From NCBI GenBank assembly GCA_027859205.1, contig JAQIBH010000002.1, forward strand, positions 1 to 39,983: 39,983 bases of DNA, given 5' to 3'. Each line of letters starts with the position of its first letter. Positions within the stretch are counted from its first letter, which is position 1. The position numbers were made by a program, and so were the translations under genes. This stretch comes from Bacteroidales bacterium. GTDB taxonomy: Bacteria > Bacteroidota > Bacteroidia > Bacteroidales > UBA12077. Below, piece after piece: positions 15,932-25,092 of this stretch. The notes below the pieces were generated by a model. That model worked only from the letters and a program-made list of their open reading frames with translations. It was not told the origin of the DNA and made no database searches.

Positions 15932-18808
15932 CTATCTGTGGCAAATTTTACGGTAGGCACAGTATTCGCAATTTCGGTTATCTTCAGTTTGCGAAAAGCT
16001 AATCTCAGAATTAAAAATATCACTTATTAATTGTTTTAAGTTTTCGAGATAATTGTCCGCAACTGTATTGTAATCATTTATATATGATTTGGAATCTTTA
16101 TTGTAAATTCGGTAATCAAAATTATTGTCATATAATTTACGAGCAGAATATACTCCTGCAGTTATTGGTAATTGTGGTTTTTTAGTATCCTTATAAAACT
16201 TAGAGTACAAAAAGGCTTGAAAAACTGCAGAGTTTTGATCCGTTTTTTTATCTGAAAACAGAGCTTCAATATTTTTATATTCCAGTTTATCACTGCCTGT
16301 TTTGTAATCGATTATTCGAATGCGATTGTTTTGTTTATCAACTCGGTCTATTTTCCCGCCTAGCTTAATAAGCTCAAATGTTCCGTTTTTTGCAATAGGA
16401 ATTTCAATGATATATTCATTTTCAAGGGATAAAATTTCAAAAGGAGTAAAGCGCTCATCAACCTTAAGAATCTGATAAATATATTTTTCGATTAATTCAC
16501 GAATAATAATATTTTTGCCCGTATAATTTATCTTGCTAGCGGACATGAAATATTCATCTTTAAAGGCTTGGTCGATATGTGTTGCTATTTTTGCTTTATC
16601 CTTTAAAATATTTTTAATGATTTCCTGATTTACTTCTTTACCAATAAAATCGAGGTATACATAATTCATTGCCTGATGTAGAATATTCCCAAATAGAGGC
16701 GCATCGATTTCTTCCGTCAGCTCATCTTTTTCTCGCAATTCGGCTACATAACGAAAATAAAACTGTAGGTGGCAACGCAAATATGTGCTTAATGCACTTG
16801 GGGATAAGTATTTAGATTTCTTAGATGCTGACTGAAATTTAGTAAGTTTATCAATTATTTCGACGGTTTTTTTAATATTAATCTCTTTGGTTTGTGTAAT
16901 GTTAATATCGTATCGTAGATTTTTTTCTTTAATTTCAAAATCTGATTCGAACTTGATCTGATACAAGAAACGGCTCATCTCGCCTGTTTGCATTCCATCT
17001 GTGCTAGAATTGTAAAGTAAGTAAATGTTCTTAGAACGCTGTATTAATCTGTAAAAATAATAGGCATAAATAGCATCTTGATGTTCAATAGTAGGTAATA
17101 CGAATCCTCGTCGTAAATTATAAGGAATAAATGAAAGAGCAGCATCTGTTTTTGGAAAAACACCCTCGTTAACCGATGTTATAAACAAATTCTCAAAATC
17201 GAGCAAACGGGTTTCCAGTATTCCCATAATTTGTAATCCTGAAAGGGGCTCTCCCGTAAATGGTATTCTTAAATTCTTGATAATCTTTCGTATAAGTCGA
17301 ATATAGGTTTCTGTTTTAATTCCGATTTGCTGTTCTTGCAAAACATCTTTAACTCTATTTATTGAAAGGTAAATATGATAAATGTATTCTTTCTCGAGCG
17401 AAGTGGTGTGAATAGTATTTTGTGCCCCTTGTTTTCCTAATGAGTTGTATATTGTATGTAGGATATTTAAAATGTACTCCGATAATTCAAGATAGGTATT
17501 AATTTTGGTAAAAATCTTTTTAAAGAAATCACAATTAGCTAATTCGCTGGCAGTAATCACGATTCTATTGTTCTTTTTTATGAACTGCAAAAGTTTGTTT
17601 GATTCATCTTTAAATTGAGTATTTACATATTGATGACTAAGAATTGCAACTATGTTTTTATGATAAAAAGTAATTTCTTTTTTAGTTTCTTTGGCATTTT
17701 TTTGTAACTCAATTATATGTTCCAAGAGACTGTAAATAGGAGTGTTATTCACAGGATATCCCATTGTAATATTTACTTTGTCAATGGTATCTGGTACTGA
17801 ATGCAATACGGGAACCAGTAATTCTTCGTCGGCTAAAACAATGGCTGTTTTATTGGGCGACTCGGCAATATTATCGCCAAGTTCTTTCAGTTTTTGAGAA
17901 ATTACTTTTGCTTGAGCTACATCCGATGGAACAGAAATTATTTCAATGTGCTTTTTCTGTGCTAAGGTTTTGAATATATCTTGATTAGATATGCTTAACG
18001 GTTGTTTATATTGATTAATATTCTCACGTAAAAATAATCCTGCTTCGTGATGTTGATTATTAACATAGCTCTGATCGTAATCCCAATAAAAATCCGCTGC
18101 TTTGATATTTTGCAGATAATCGAAGAATTTTTTTTCGCAATTGTTTAGCGCATTAAATCCTACAAAAACATATTTTTTGTGTGATAAATCAATTTTATCA
18201 TTTCCTTTAATTTTATCCGCAACTGCTCTGTAAATCATTCCTTCATACGCAATACTAAGCTCATTTAACTTTTTATTGAATTCTTTATAAATCTCAAGTA
18301 GAATATTCCAAATGCTAATGAAATCATCCTGATGATTAGATTGTTTTTCGAGATTGAAACTTTGCCAAAACTTCTTTATCGCCTTAATCTGTTCATCCGA
18401 CAAATAATTAAATTGATCTTGAATTGATTTTAGTGATTTCAGATTCTTAAATAAATCTTCCGGATTTATAAGATATTTATCAATATCATCGAAATCGTTA
18501 AGCATCATTTCGCCCCAGAAATAGAAATCGTCAAAGCTTTCTTCCGACTTTTTAATAGGTTTATAAATTCGATATAATTCAAATAAAAGTTTAATATTAT
18601 CGGCAGTTGTTAAACCCGAAATTTCTTGCATTAATTCATTAATGGTAGTAGTTTTTGGCGACCATATTGGTTTGTTAGTCAGCTCCGAAAGGTATTTCTT
18701 AAAATATAAACTTGCTCTACGATTAGGAAAAACAATACATAGGTCTGAAATTTTATCTTTGTACTTTTTATAGAGGTCAGTTGCTATGTATTTAAGAAAT
18801 GAGTTCAT
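15932..18808 (-). CDS. addB: AddB-like subunit: PD-(D/E)XK nuclease with iron-staple cysteines
   Basis: 958 residues. The N-terminal half is a degenerate helicase domain without a good Walker A, as expected for AddB. The C-terminal nuclease domain begins LSPSALSTYLRCHLQFYFRY, with Cys679, and contains RIRIIDYKTG with the catalytic Asp834 and Lys836. It ends NCEYCAYRKICHR with Cys947, Cys950 and Cys956. One cysteine before and three after the nuclease core form the 4Fe-4S staple known from AddB and Cas4-like nucleases. It works with AddA (20401-23667) to resect double-strand breaks for RecA loading. Unusually, two unrelated genes lie between the subunits. Confidence 0.87.
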   Translation of the reverse strand: MNSFLKYIATDLYKKYKDKISDLCIVFPNRRASLYFKKYLSELTNKPIWSPKTTTINELMQEISGLTTADNIKLLFELYRIYKPIKKSEESFDDFYFWGEMMLNDFDDIDKYLINPEDLFKNLKSLKSIQDQFNYLSDEQIKAIKKFWQSFNLEKQSNHQDDFISIWNILLEIYKEFNKKLNELSIAYEGMIYRAVADKIKGNDKIDLSHKKYVFVGFNALNNCEKKFFDYLQNIKAADFYWDYDQSYVNNQHHEAGLFLRENINQYKQPLSISNQDIFKTLAQKKHIEIISVPSDVAQAKVISQKLKELGDNIAESPNKTAIVLADEELLVPVLHSVPDTIDKVNITMGYPVNNTPIYSLLEHIIELQKNAKETKKEITFYHKNIVAILSHQYVNTQFKDESNKLLQFIKKNNRIVITASELANCDFFKKIFTKINTYLELSEYILNILHTIYNSLGKQGAQNTIHTTSLEKEYIYHIYLSINRVKDVLQEQQIGIKTETYIRLIRKIIKNLRIPFTGEPLSGLQIMGILETRLLDFENLFITSVNEGVFPKTDAALSFIPYNLRRGFVLPTIEHQDAIYAYYFYRLIQRSKNIYLLYNSSTDGMQTGEMSRFLYQIKFESDFEIKEKNLRYDINITQTKEINIKKTVEIIDKLTKFQSASKKSKYLSPSALSTYLRCHLQFYFRYVAELREKDELTEEIDAPLFGNILHQAMNYVYLDFIGKEVNQEIIKNILKDKAKIATHIDQAFKDEYFMSASKINYTGKNIIIRELIEKYIYQILKVDERFTPFEILSLENEYIIEIPIAKNGTFELIKLGGKIDRVDKQNNRIRIIDYKTGSDKLEYKNIEALFSDKKTDQNSAVFQAFLYSKFYKDTKKPQLPITAGVYSARKLYDNNFDYRIYNKDSKSYINDYNTVADNYLENLKQLISDIFNSEISFSQTEDNRNCEYCAYRKICHR

Positions 18809-18823
18809 TTTACAAGTTTGAAT

Positions 18824-18879
18824 AAGAATAAAGATAAAAGTAAAAAGATAAAAGTTTAAAAAATTAAAGATTAAGGATT
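18824..18879. repeat. AAG-type heptamer array, downstream side of the four-helix-bundle gene
   Basis: Eight consecutive seven-base words, nearly all starting with AAG or AAA (such as AAGATAA and AAGTAAA), run in exact 7-nt phase from 18824 to 18879. The array overlaps the last codons and stop of the four-helix-bundle gene. The segment 18837-18853 recurs, inverted and without mismatch, at 19270-19286. Confidence 0.75.
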
Positions 18880-19235
18880 ATTTTTTTGAACTTGATTTTG
18901 TAACAATTGAACCTAATATCTTTTTTAATTCTGGATTCATTTATTAAGCATTCTAATTCATTATTATCATAAGCCTTTTCAATTGTAGCTTTAATTAATC
19001 TTAACCAATAATTTGATTCTCTCATTTCTCTTAAAGAGATTCTTACTTTATTTGTAAAGTCAGCCCTAGATGAGCCAGCTTGTGCTTCTTCATAGTTTGC
19101 TCCTGAAGATGAAGAACTTTTTGTAAGTTGGTATCTATATATTTTTACTTCAGGCGAATCTGATAATGTTTTTAGAAATTTAATTGTTCTTACTGCAAAT
19201 TTAAAAAGCCGTTGAGTTAATTCGTTTTCAGCCAT
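18864..19235 (-). CDS. four-helix-bundle protein of the S23 / IVP / Avd-like family
   Basis: 123 residues. It is all helical, with the family hallmarks LFKFAVRTIKFLKTL, YRYQLTKSSSSSGANYEEA and RISLREMRESNYWLRL (TIGR02436-type). Relatives are encoded in intervening sequences inside 23S rRNA genes, and others (Avd) assist diversity-generating retroelements. They bind nucleic acid; the function of free-standing copies is unknown. Here it is inserted between addB and yhcC with no rRNA or reverse transcriptase nearby. On both sides it is bordered by AAG-type heptamer arrays in inverted orientation; the upstream array runs to within one base of its ATG. This suggests the gene and its borders arrived as a unit. 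Confidence 0.85.
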   Translation of the reverse strand: MAENELTQRLFKFAVRTIKFLKTLSDSPEVKIYRYQLTKSSSSSGANYEEAQAGSSRADFTNKVRISLREMRESNYWLRLIKATIEKAYDNNELECLINESRIKKDIRFNCYKIKFKKIILNL

Positions 19236-19236
19236 T

Positions 19237-19320
19237 ATTGTATGTTTATATATTTGTTTTACTTCTAATTTTTATCTTTTTACTTTGGTCTTTTGTCTTT
19301 TTACTTTATCCTTTTATCTT
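19237..19320. repeat. AAG-type heptamer array, upstream side of the four-helix-bundle gene
   Basis: Read on the minus strand, twelve seven-base words run in strict phase from 19320 to 19237, and seven of the first nine start AAG (for example AAGTAAA twice and AAGATAA twice). The outer three words fall in the last codons and stop of the yhcC gene (encoding its DKRIK tail). The inner end stops one base before the ATG of the four-helix-bundle gene at 19235. Confidence 0.75.
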
Positions 19321-20260
19321 GATATAGTCTTCCTTGCCACGTATCCAACTCTTCCAGTCGTTTTTCAAATTTATTTAATATCTGATCATTTCGAATTAAT
19401 CCCCAACCCGGGCCTGCTAAAAAGCGCGGAGGCACCTCTCCGGCAAATCGCTCAACCACAAATTTAGGATTTAATCGTTCCAAGTATTGAATAAAAAACT
19501 CAATATATTCAGGTAATTCATAAAAATTGAAATTCTCAGGATTTTCTTTATATTCTTTTTCCATTGCTGTGTTTTTAATAATCTGTAACTGATGAAATTT
19601 AACAGTATCTAGAGGGAGAGAGGAGATTGTTTTTGCCTCGTTTAGAAGGTATTCTTTTGATTCCCCAGGTAATCCGAAAATGAAATGCGCTCCTGTTTTT
19701 AATCCATATTGCTTGGTCTTTTCCAAAGCTTCAACTGCTTCTTCGAAAGTATGACCACGATTAATACGTTTCAAGGTATCATTATTGCACGATTCAATTC
19801 CATATTCCAAAATGATATAATATTTCTCAGAAAGTTTTTGAAAATACTCTAGTTTTTCATCATCAATACAATCTGGACGTGTGCCAATAACCAGACCTAC
19901 AATGCCTTCCATTTGTAGCGCTTCGTCGTATATCTTTTTTAGTTCTTTGAGAGGTTTATAGGTGTTCGAATATGCCTGGAAATATGCTAAGAATTTATTT
20001 GCTCGTCGGTATCGTTTTTCATGAAATTCAATTCCTTCGTTAATTTGCTGACTTACCGATTTTTCGGGAGTACAATATGAAGGATTAAAAGCATCATTAT
20101 TGCAATAGGTACATCCACCGGTTCCTTTTGATCCATCACGATTCGGACAAGTAAATCCCGCATCAATTGTAACTTTTTGTACACGCTCGCCAAACGTACG
20201 TTTAAAGTATTCGCTGTATGAATTAAATCGTCTGTTATGATCCCAAGGGTAGTCTGTCAT
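19301..20260 (-). CDS. yhcC: YhcC-type radical SAM protein (TIGR01212)
   Basis: 319 residues, the family length. The cluster motif is unusual for radical SAM enzymes: Cys38, Cys50 and Cys53 (C-x11-C-x2-C within TCPNRDGSKGTGGCTYC). This, with the start YPWDHNRRFNSYSEYFK, is diagnostic for the TIGR01212/YhcC group. The enzyme uses a 4Fe-4S cluster and S-adenosylmethionine; relatives are Elp3-like in the core, and the substrate is not established. The last five residues lie inside the heptamer array that borders the four-helix-bundle gene, so its C-terminus may have been rewritten by that sequence. Confidence 0.88.
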   Translation of the reverse strand: MTDYPWDHNRRFNSYSEYFKRTFGERVQKVTIDAGFTCPNRDGSKGTGGCTYCNNDAFNPSYCTPEKSVSQQINEGIEFHEKRYRRANKFLAYFQAYSNTYKPLKELKKIYDEALQMEGIVGLVIGTRPDCIDDEKLEYFQKLSEKYYIILEYGIESCNNDTLKRINRGHTFEEAVEALEKTKQYGLKTGAHFIFGLPGESKEYLLNEAKTISSLPLDTVKFHQLQIIKNTAMEKEYKENPENFNFYELPEYIEFFIQYLERLNPKFVVERFAGEVPPRFLAGPGWGLIRNDQILNKFEKRLEELDTWQGRLYQDKRIK

Positions 20261-20319
20261 TATTCTTCGTTGCTGTTAAATAGTTTTGTTTCTATTTTTT
20301 TGTTTCGTCCCTTTTTGAA

Positions 20320-20397
20320 ATTAGCTTCATGCTTTTTGCTACTTGCTACAAGTTTAAAATCAGAATACTTGTAGCATGTAACTTTTGACTTGAAGCT
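20320..20397. repeat. heptamer-phased hairpin between addA and yhcC
   Basis: Read on the minus strand, eleven seven-base words run in register (20396 down to 20320). The first words begin with G (GCTTCAA, GCTACAA) and the last four with AGC (AGCAAGT, AGCATGA). The same stretch forms a long imperfect hairpin: arms 20323-20353 and 20367-20397 pair at 22 of 31 positions, with a perfect inner 9 bp (GCTACAAGT / ACTTGTAGC). It begins four bases after the addA stop and could end or shield its transcript. Confidence 0.7.
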
Positions 20398-20400
20398 GTT

Positions 20401-23400
20401 TTATTCGATCTTTCGAATAAAATTCAAATCCACATACCAAAGAAACCCTTCAACTACTTTATCTTCCATTTCCTTCAATATCTTCATATACGCTTTTACC
20501 TGTTTGTGGTGCTTTTCTTCTTCTTGTTCCCCAAATTTATAATCAATCACAATTGTTTTTTCATTATTACTGATTACTCTATCGGGGCGTGATGTTTTAC
20601 CGTTTGTTAAAATGATCTCAGCTTCGTTTCTTACTATCCAGTCAATACTGTACCAACTTTTTATTTGTTTATTCTTAAATATATCTTCAATCCTAGTTTT
20701 AATTTCAAGTTTTTCGTTTGGAGATATTTTGCCTTCAAAAATTAATTTGTCAATTGCTTTTGGAATATCTTTTTCAGTATTAATATTTTCAAATACCTCA
20801 TGCATAACCTTTCCGTGATTTACTTTCTCGAAAGGAGCGCTATCATGTCCGGTAAAGAAAGAATTATCGTGCAATTTTAAGCGGAGTTTATTCTTAATAT
20901 CAAATGATTCAAACTGATGTAATTCAAATTCATCGGGCAAATTTCTCTTGCTTTCTTTTACCTGTTTTAACTTACCTAATTCAAGAGTTTTGGTTTGATC
21001 ATCCCAATAATTGGAAAGTTCAATTAGTGATTTGTTCGTTGGGAATTTTTTATAGTTTTCGTAAGTATGATGGAGTAGTTCTCCTATATTTTTAAGCGAA
21101 TTTGTTTTTTCCTTAATCGGAGTAAAAGTAAAAAGGTTCTCTACGGCACGCGTAAATGCAACATACAATAAATTCAAATTGTCAATATAAGCATGTAGCT
21201 TCTCTTTTTGATATTCATTCTTAAACACAGTATTTGCTAAGTTTTTAGAATATTTTATTGGAATCAAATCTAATTTATTAAATGGTTCTACATTTGTATT
21301 ACACCACAAAATGTTAGTTTGGTTTGATTTATGATCAATCTCCCAATTGCAAAAAGGTATAATCACATTTTTAAACTCAAGTCCTTTTGAACTATGAATA
21401 GTTATTATCCGAATTGCATCTTGATTTTCCGAAACTGATAAGGTTTTTTTATTTCCGGTTTCTTCCCACCAATTAATAAAAGTATGAATGTCGGAGGCTG
21501 ATTTTTTACTGAAATCAAGCACTAAGTCTAAAAATGCATTTAAATAGGGGAGTTCGGTTTTTATTTTGTTAAGTCCAAATAATCGAATAATACGATCTAT
21601 TAATTCATAAATAGGAAGTTGTTTTATTTGATCAATTGATTCAATAAATTCTTTTGGAAATATTTTTTTTAACTGAGTTTCCTGTTCTTCTTTGCAATGA
21701 TTTCGTAAGAGCTCATGAAGATTAAGTTTCGATAATTCCTTAGAATTTATATAAGAATTATATTCGTGAGCAATAAATGATAAGTTTATTTTATCATCGG
21801 GATTAAGTGTATATTCCAAAATGGATAAAATAAACTGAACCAACGATGAACTAGCTAGAAACAGTGAATCGTTTGAAATAAAATCAAACTTGTAATTTGA
21901 TGTAGTTTGATTTTTAAACTCGATAAGCGTATTTGCAATATCCTGTCCTTCTTTTCCAGATCTTACTAGAATTGCAATATCATTTAAGTGATGTCCTTTT
22001 TCCTGTAAATTTTCTAATATTTTTGGCAATCTCAATTTTACCTCATCTTTCCATGAATCATAATCTTTTTCCGATAAAAAAGTATGATTTACATATCCCC
22101 CCTCTTTATTCATTTTTGAAGGAATGTTTTGGAAAACATCTTTGTATGCATCTGATATTGTGGTGCCATAAGGATTTAAGGATTCATCGGATTCAGCAAA
22201 ATTTTCATTAAAATTTTGCTGAATAATTTGTGAAGAATAGCAAAAAACAGCATTGTTATAATCGATAATATTTTTTTTACTTCTCCAGTTTGTACTCAAG
22301 GATTCTGTTTCCGGATTGAATTGTGCAAATTCAGTTTGAATTTTATCCGAAAGGATTTTCCAATCTCCGTTTCGCCAACGATAAATCGATTGTTTAATAT
22401 CTCCAACAACCAAATTCTTATTCCCTTGTGCCAAGCTGTTACCAATCAAAGGCTTAAGATTAGACCATTGTGTTTTTGATGTATCCTGAAATTCATCAAT
22501 CATAAAATGTCTGTAAATGCTTCCTGCTTTTTCGTAAATAAAAGGAGCATCGTTTTCGTCAATTATGATTTGGAGAAGTTTTGCAGCATCAGAAATAAGG
22601 AACATATTTTGTTCTTCGCAATATTGGTGCAGCTTTACCGAAATATCAGTCAGAATACCCAGTGTATGTACGAATTTTAGAATTTCAACCGAAGAATTGT
22701 AGTTAATGTTATTTTTTTGATAAAAATCGACAGCTTCAACAAGCAAATCAAATAAACCATTATTTAACGTTGATTGAATGATCTCTTTCTTAGGACTCTT
22801 TTGAGTAAACCATTCATCAATGCTTTCAGCTCCTTTTAATGTTCTGACTTTTGGCTCAAAATCTTTATTATTAATGATTTTATTAAAATAGTTAGGAACA
22901 CTGGACTTTCCCCATTTAAAATCATCAATTTCTAATCCCGTATTTTGAATTAAACTAAGTGCTTTTTTCGCAAGATCATTTAAGTTATTTTCAAATTTAG
23001 ACTTGATCTGCTTTAACTCTTTTATATAATATTTTAGTAAATCTTTATTACTCATTTTATTAATGAGATCTTCATCGAAAGTTTTATAGCTTTCCTTAAA
23101 AATTTCTTGAGACAGTTTCAGAATATCATCTTTAAAATCCCACTTACTGCCTTGTTCAATGCTATCGGATGCTAAATCTGACAACCAATTACGCAGGTCG
23201 CTATTCTTATCTAAGTCTAAAAGTAATTCATCAACAACTTTAGATAAAACTTCGTTTTGATTTAATTCGATGGAATAGCCAGGCTGTATGCCAATCTCAC
23301 GAGTAAATGATCTAATAATTTTCTGAAAAAACTTATCGATGGTACTTACCGAAAACTTGGAAAAATCATGAAGAAGAAAAGATAAAATCTTACTTGCTTT

Positions 23401-23667
23401 GAGTTTTATTTCTGATTCGGATAAATTAAATTCAGTTTTTAGCCCAAACATATAATCCGATTCAATTCCTTTTGCTAATTTGTTTAGTTCACTAAGAATC
23501 CTGTTTTTCATCTCGGCAGTTGCTTTATTAGTAAAAGTAACAGCCAAAATTCGACGATAATTTTCAGGATATTTAATTAATAGATGCAAATACTCTTCAG
23601 TAAGTTTAAATGTTTTACCAGAACCTGCAGAAGCTTTATATATAGTTAATTGAGACATTTTTTTCAT
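20401..23667 (-). CDS. addA: AddA-like helicase-nuclease subunit
   Basis: 1088 residues from ATG 23667 (another ATG three codons on, at 23658, is equally possible; an in-frame start further upstream at 23718 would add a non-conserved tail). Motif I is KASAGSGKTFKL with Lys18, motif Ia ILAVTFTNKATAEMK, motif II FMIDEFQDTSKTQW, motif III VVGDIKQSIYRWR, motif V IHSSKGLEFKNVIIP and motif VI LLYVAFTRAVENL, all of the UvrD/Rep type. The C-terminal nuclease domain carries SRPDRVIS and TIVIDYKFGEQ. With AddB it forms a dual nuclease/helicase for double-strand break repair. Confidence 0.9.
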   Translation of the reverse strand: MKKMSQLTIYKASAGSGKTFKLTEEYLHLLIKYPENYRRILAVTFTNKATAEMKNRILSELNKLAKGIESDYMFGLKTEFNLSESEIKLKASKILSFLLHDFSKFSVSTIDKFFQKIIRSFTREIGIQPGYSIELNQNEVLSKVVDELLLDLDKNSDLRNWLSDLASDSIEQGSKWDFKDDILKLSQEIFKESYKTFDEDLINKMSNKDLLKYYIKELKQIKSKFENNLNDLAKKALSLIQNTGLEIDDFKWGKSSVPNYFNKIINNKDFEPKVRTLKGAESIDEWFTQKSPKKEIIQSTLNNGLFDLLVEAVDFYQKNNINYNSSVEILKFVHTLGILTDISVKLHQYCEEQNMFLISDAAKLLQIIIDENDAPFIYEKAGSIYRHFMIDEFQDTSKTQWSNLKPLIGNSLAQGNKNLVVGDIKQSIYRWRNGDWKILSDKIQTEFAQFNPETESLSTNWRSKKNIIDYNNAVFCYSSQIIQQNFNENFAESDESLNPYGTTISDAYKDVFQNIPSKMNKEGGYVNHTFLSEKDYDSWKDEVKLRLPKILENLQEKGHHLNDIAILVRSGKEGQDIANTLIEFKNQTTSNYKFDFISNDSLFLASSSLVQFILSILEYTLNPDDKINLSFIAHEYNSYINSKELSKLNLHELLRNHCKEEQETQLKKIFPKEFIESIDQIKQLPIYELIDRIIRLFGLNKIKTELPYLNAFLDLVLDFSKKSASDIHTFINWWEETGNKKTLSVSENQDAIRIITIHSSKGLEFKNVIIPFCNWEIDHKSNQTNILWCNTNVEPFNKLDLIPIKYSKNLANTVFKNEYQKEKLHAYIDNLNLLYVAFTRAVENLFTFTPIKEKTNSLKNIGELLHHTYENYKKFPTNKSLIELSNYWDDQTKTLELGKLKQVKESKRNLPDEFELHQFESFDIKNKLRLKLHDNSFFTGHDSAPFEKVNHGKVMHEVFENINTEKDIPKAIDKLIFEGKISPNEKLEIKTRIEDIFKNKQIKSWYSIDWIVRNEAEIILTNGKTSRPDRVISNNEKTIVIDYKFGEQEEEKHHKQVKAYMKILKEMEDKVVEGFLWYVDLNFIRKIE

Positions 23668-23746
23668 GCTTATTGTAGTATAAAAGTAATTAATTTTCAA
23701 TGTTATCAAGTTATGCAATTAGATATTTTAATTAATAAGTTATAGG

Positions 23747-23795
23747 CTTCTCGCCGCAAGCTTCATGGAAAAGCATGTAGCATGCAGCAGTAAGC
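23747..23795. repeat. GCT-type heptamer array between addA and mnmA
   Basis: On the minus strand seven seven-base words run in phase, the first four starting with GCT (GCTTACT, GCTGCAT, GCTACAT, GCTTTTC). The wording is related to the array at 20320-20397, which also has AGCTTCATG. It lies in the divergent space between addA and mnmA, upstream of the mnmA promoter. Confidence 0.6.
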
Positions 23796-23862
23796 ATTAA
23801 TATAAAAATTCAGATTAGAGCATATATTAAACTTGTGAGAATTATAATATCTAAAAAAATAA

Positions 23863-23870
23863 TAACTTTG
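23863..23870 (+). promoter_or_regulatory. -7 element for mnmA
   Basis: TAACTTTG matches TAnnTTTG, 26 bases before the ATG at 23897. No convincing TTTG is seen about 20 bases upstream. Confidence 0.45.
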
Positions 23871-23896
23871 CACCTGATTTTGAAACTGAGCGAATT

Positions 23897-25066
23897 ATGA
23901 AAGGAAAAGTAGTTATTGGAATGTCGGGTGGGGTGGATTCAAGTGTTGCTGCATATCTATTAAAACAACAAGGATATGAGGTGATTGGCTTGTTTATGAA
24001 AAATTGGGACGATTCATCAGTTACTTTAACTAGCAATTGTACTTGGGAGGATGATTTACTTTTTGCAGATATGGTTTCCAAGAAGTTGGATATTCCTTTA
24101 CATACTGTGGATTTAAGTGATTATTATAGAAAGAGGGTAGTAGAATATATGTTTTCCGAATACGAACGTGGGAGAACTCCGAATCCAGATGTATTGTGTA
24201 ATCGTGAAATTAAATTTGATGTATTTATTGATGAATGTTTAAAGCTTGGAGCAGAACATGTAGCTACTGGTCATTATTGCCGACAAGAAAGCGTAGAAAT
24301 TGAAGGTAAAAAAATTTATAGATTATTAGCGGGAGCTGATCCAAATAAAGATCAGAGTTACTTTTTATGTCAGTTAAGTCAAAAGCAAATATCAAGGGCA
24401 TTATTTCCGATCGGAAACATTTTAAAACCGGAGGTTCGCAGAATAGCAGACGAACAAGGTTTAGCAACTGCAACACGTAAAGATTCCCAGGGAATTTGTT
24501 TTGTTGGTAAGGTTGATCTTCCTACATTTTTACAACAAAAACTAAAAGCACAAAAGGGCGATATAATTGAAATTCCAGAATCGTATTACGAAAATTTAAA
24601 TATTTCGGATGAATTAAGTAATCTCTCAAAAGCCTATCAATATGAGCGTGAGGACGGAAAAGTTATGGCCGAACATCGTGGAGCACATTTTTATACCATC
24701 GGTCAACGTAAAGGTTTAAATATAGGTGGTACAGGAAAACCTATGTATGTAATAGCAATTGATGTAGTAGAAAATGTTGTGTATGTTGGTAGGGGAGATG
24801 AACATCCCGGATTATACAGAAAAGCATTATTTATTTCTAATGAAGAAATGCATTGGGTAAGACCTGATCTTAAATTGCAGCTAGATGATTCAAGAGATTA
24901 TTTGGTTAGAATCAGATATCGTCAGCCATTACAAAATGGCACTTTAATTTCAAAGTCTGAAGGTTTTTATATAAAATTCGATGTTCCACAACGAGGTATT
25001 GCACCAGGTCAGTTTGCGGCTTGGTACGATAAGGATGAGTTGATAGGATCGGGGGTTATTGCTTAA
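23897..25066 (+). CDS. mnmA: tRNA-specific 2-thiouridylase MnmA
   Basis: 389 residues. The PP-loop is MSGGVDSS (9-16). The two catalytic cysteines are in NPDVLCNREIKF (Cys101) and DSQGICFVG (Cys201), and LLAGADPNKDQSYFL follows the tRNA-binding region. The enzyme adenylates and thiolates uridine 34 of the Lys, Glu and Gln tRNAs using sulfur relayed from cysteine desulfurase. Length and all motifs are intact. Monocistronic, divergent from addA and convergent with the YciI-like gene. Confidence 0.95.
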   Translation: MKGKVVIGMSGGVDSSVAAYLLKQQGYEVIGLFMKNWDDSSVTLTSNCTWEDDLLFADMVSKKLDIPLHTVDLSDYYRKRVVEYMFSEYERGRTPNPDVLCNREIKFDVFIDECLKLGAEHVATGHYCRQESVEIEGKKIYRLLAGADPNKDQSYFLCQLSQKQISRALFPIGNILKPEVRRIADEQGLATATRKDSQGICFVGKVDLPTFLQQKLKAQKGDIIEIPESYYENLNISDELSNLSKAYQYEREDGKVMAEHRGAHFYTIGQRKGLNIGGTGKPMYVIAIDVVENVVYVGRGDEHPGLYRKALFISNEEMHWVRPDLKLQLDDSRDYLVRIRYRQPLQNGTLISKSEGFYIKFDVPQRGIAPGQFAAWYDKDELIGSGVIA

Positions 25067-25092
25067 TAAATCTTTATTTTAAAATATTGGAT

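Noticed and set aside
18864-19235. 23S rRNA intervening sequence or diversity-generating retroelement
   Set aside because: No rRNA sequence, reverse transcriptase or template/variable repeat is found around the four-helix-bundle gene.
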